Source: JAAYPI01 sp036734385
Lineage (GTDB): Bacteria > Bacteroidota > Bacteroidia > Bacteroidales > Paludibacteraceae
Length of the DNA: 6,202 nt
Direction: 5' to 3'
Assembly: GCA_036734385.1 (NCBI GenBank)
Contig: DAIMYQ010000055.1
Span: forward strand, 1 to 6,202
Positions within the stretch are counted from its first letter, which is position 1; the number at the start of each line of letters is the position of its first letter. The translations under genes were made by a program, and so were the position numbers. Below the pieces are notes generated by a model, which made no database searches, had not been told where the DNA came from, and saw only the letters and a list, made by a program, of their open reading frames with translations. Below are positions 5,311-6,202 of this stretch, piece by piece.

Positions 5311-6093
5311 ATGAAAAAAATTACTCTACTATTTTTATCTTGTTTTTTTGCCGCATTTGCCTATGGATCGACAAATATGGTGACGAATGGCGATTTTAGT
5401 GACGGATTGAACGGATGGACAGTAAAACATGAAAAAGCTGCTGATTCTACCAGTGTGCTTTATACCATCACTACTACTGACGGTTTAGGGATAACCACGG
5501 GAACAACCCTTCCTGCAGGTCGTTTGGATTTTTACCAAAATCTTGCTATTGAAGAAGGTGCTACGTACACTATTAGCTTTGATTATAAAGCATCTCACTC
5601 GAAATTGAGAATTTGGAGTTTTGGTATAGGAGACGCGAATCTTTCGGTTTATAATACTACTAAAGCGACAACTGACCCTATGCGTACGAATAACCAATAT
5701 TTTCCTGCTGTAACCGAATGGACATTCAAAACAATGGATTATACGGTACCGGGTTCTGCTGGAGAAACTTCGGATTCTAATGTAGATACTTTACATCTTG
5801 AATTTAGAGCTTACAAAGAAGCTTCAGAAACTTTGGCTTTAACAAACGTTTCTGTGGTGAAAAAAGAAACTACCGGCATTCACGATGTTCAAAACCAACC
5901 TTCCGTATCTGTAGCCGGAGCTAAAGTCTATATTTCTGCCAATATCGGAGATATTGTTAGCGTGTTTAATTTAACGGGACAGACTATTTTCCGTACAGTT
6001 GTTGAGAGAGATAGAATTGCTATAAGTAATTTACCGAACAATCAGATATTGGTGGTTCGTGTAGGAGGAAAAGCATTTAAGGTAAAATTATAA
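5311..6093 (+). CDS. Secreted protein: jelly-roll-like domain plus C-terminal sorting-type domain
   Basis: Exported protein of 260 residues, function unknown. Residues 1-17 or so form a Sec signal peptide: MKK, a hydrophobic core (LLFLSCFFAAFA), then an AFA site with cleavage likely after Ala17. Residues about 22-183 begin NMVTNGDFSDGLNGW and end in a strand LTNVSVV, the opening and closing pattern of CBM4/9-like or galactose-binding-like beta-sandwich modules, which often bind carbohydrate; no binding residues can be assigned. After a linker (184-198), residues about 199-260 (VSVFNLTGQTIFRT, then ISNLPNNQILVVRVGGKAFKVKL) match the pattern of the short C-terminal Ig-like domains of Bacteroidetes, either a type IX secretion sorting domain or the similar DUF6383-type domain. 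The protein is probably at the cell surface or in the periplasm. It has its own promoter and terminator and no evident tie to aromatic amino acid synthesis. The ATG is chosen because it begins the signal peptide directly. Confidence 0.75.
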   Translation: MKKITLLFLSCFFAAFAYGSTNMVTNGDFSDGLNGWTVKHEKAADSTSVLYTITTTDGLGITTGTTLPAGRLDFYQNLAIEEGATYTISFDYKASHSKLRIWSFGIGDANLSVYNTTKATTDPMRTNNQYFPAVTEWTFKTMDYTVPGSAGETSDSNVDTLHLEFRAYKEASETLALTNVSVVKKETTGIHDVQNQPSVSVAGAKVYISANIGDIVSVFNLTGQTIFRTVVERDRIAISNLPNNQILVVRVGGKAFKVKL

Positions 6094-6111
6094 CGTATAG
6101 TTAGAATCATT

Positions 6112-6154
6112 AAGAAAGGCTGTTTCAACACTATTAAAACAGCCTTTCTTGTTT
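6112..6154 (+). terminator. Intrinsic terminator after the secreted-protein gene
   Basis: AAGAAAGGCTGTTT (6112-6125) is perfectly complementary to 6137-6150: 14 bp with an 11-base loop. The 3' arm ends in a T-rich stretch (TTTCTTGTTT). It lies 18 bases after the stop codon. Its arm composition could also stop transcripts arriving from the right on the minus strand, but no minus-strand gene can be confirmed there. Confidence 0.85.
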
Positions 6155-6202
6155 GATGGTGAGCGATTATGTCATTATATGGTAACCCACCGCTAACGCG
6201 AG

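Noticed and set aside
5311..5346. Lipoprotein signal with Cys11 as the acylated cysteine
   Set aside because: The residues before Cys11 are F-L-S, a poor lipobox, and hydrophobic sequence continues to an AFA cleavage site at 15-17, which fits an ordinary Sec signal peptide better.
6167..6202. End of a convergent minus-strand gene (11 codons then TAA)
   Set aside because: Only 11 codons are visible, with no recognisable motif; an open stretch of this length is expected by chance and a repeat explains the bases at least as well.
1..6202. CRISPR array, insertion sequence, tRNA or rRNA
   Set aside because: No direct repeat array, terminal inverted repeats with transposase, cloverleaf or rRNA-like segment was seen on reading either strand.

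Overview
The window looks like chromosomal DNA from a member of the Bacteroidales, possibly near the Paludibacter/Dysgonomonas/Parabacteroides group. The DNA is AT-rich, start codons lack Shine-Dalgarno sequences and are preceded by A-rich stretches, and a textbook Bacteroidetes promoter (TTTG, 19 bp, TAnnTTTG) is present. One gene carries the C-terminal DAHP synthase-chorismate mutase fusion typical of this phylum. The genus is inferred, not shown. All genes found are on the plus strand.

Layout. (1) Positions 1-987: most of an NAD(P)-dependent sugar epimerase/dehydratase, cut by the left edge. (2) Positions 988-1238: a 251-base gap holding a promoter, an 18-codon leader peptide with 11 Phe/Tyr codons, and an antiterminator/terminator pair, which together form a transcription attenuator. 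(3) Positions 1239-5181: a four-gene operon: prephenate dehydratase (pheA), a class I/II aminotransferase, a bifunctional DAHP synthase/chorismate mutase, and a prephenate dehydrogenase (tyrA). It is closed by a strong hairpin at 5201-5237. (4) Positions 5238-6093: a separate promoter and a secreted protein with a jelly-roll-like domain and a C-terminal sorting-type domain, ended by a 14-bp hairpin. (5) Positions 6155-6202: no gene recognised; the last 20 bases look like one half of a palindromic repeat cut by the window edge.

How the genes work together. The operon encodes the committed entry step of the shikimate pathway (DAHP synthase) and every step from chorismate to phenylalanine and tyrosine: chorismate mutase to prephenate, dehydratase to phenylpyruvate or dehydrogenase to 4-hydroxyphenylpyruvate, and transamination to the amino acids. 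The middle shikimate genes are absent. The leader peptide reads out charged tRNA-Phe and tRNA-Tyr, so the two end products of the operon are the signals that should switch it off.

The most notable item is the attenuator, which is not captured by ordinary gene calling. The catalytic genes are otherwise conventional for the phylum, with some departures from the proteobacterial motif consensus that are noted in the findings.
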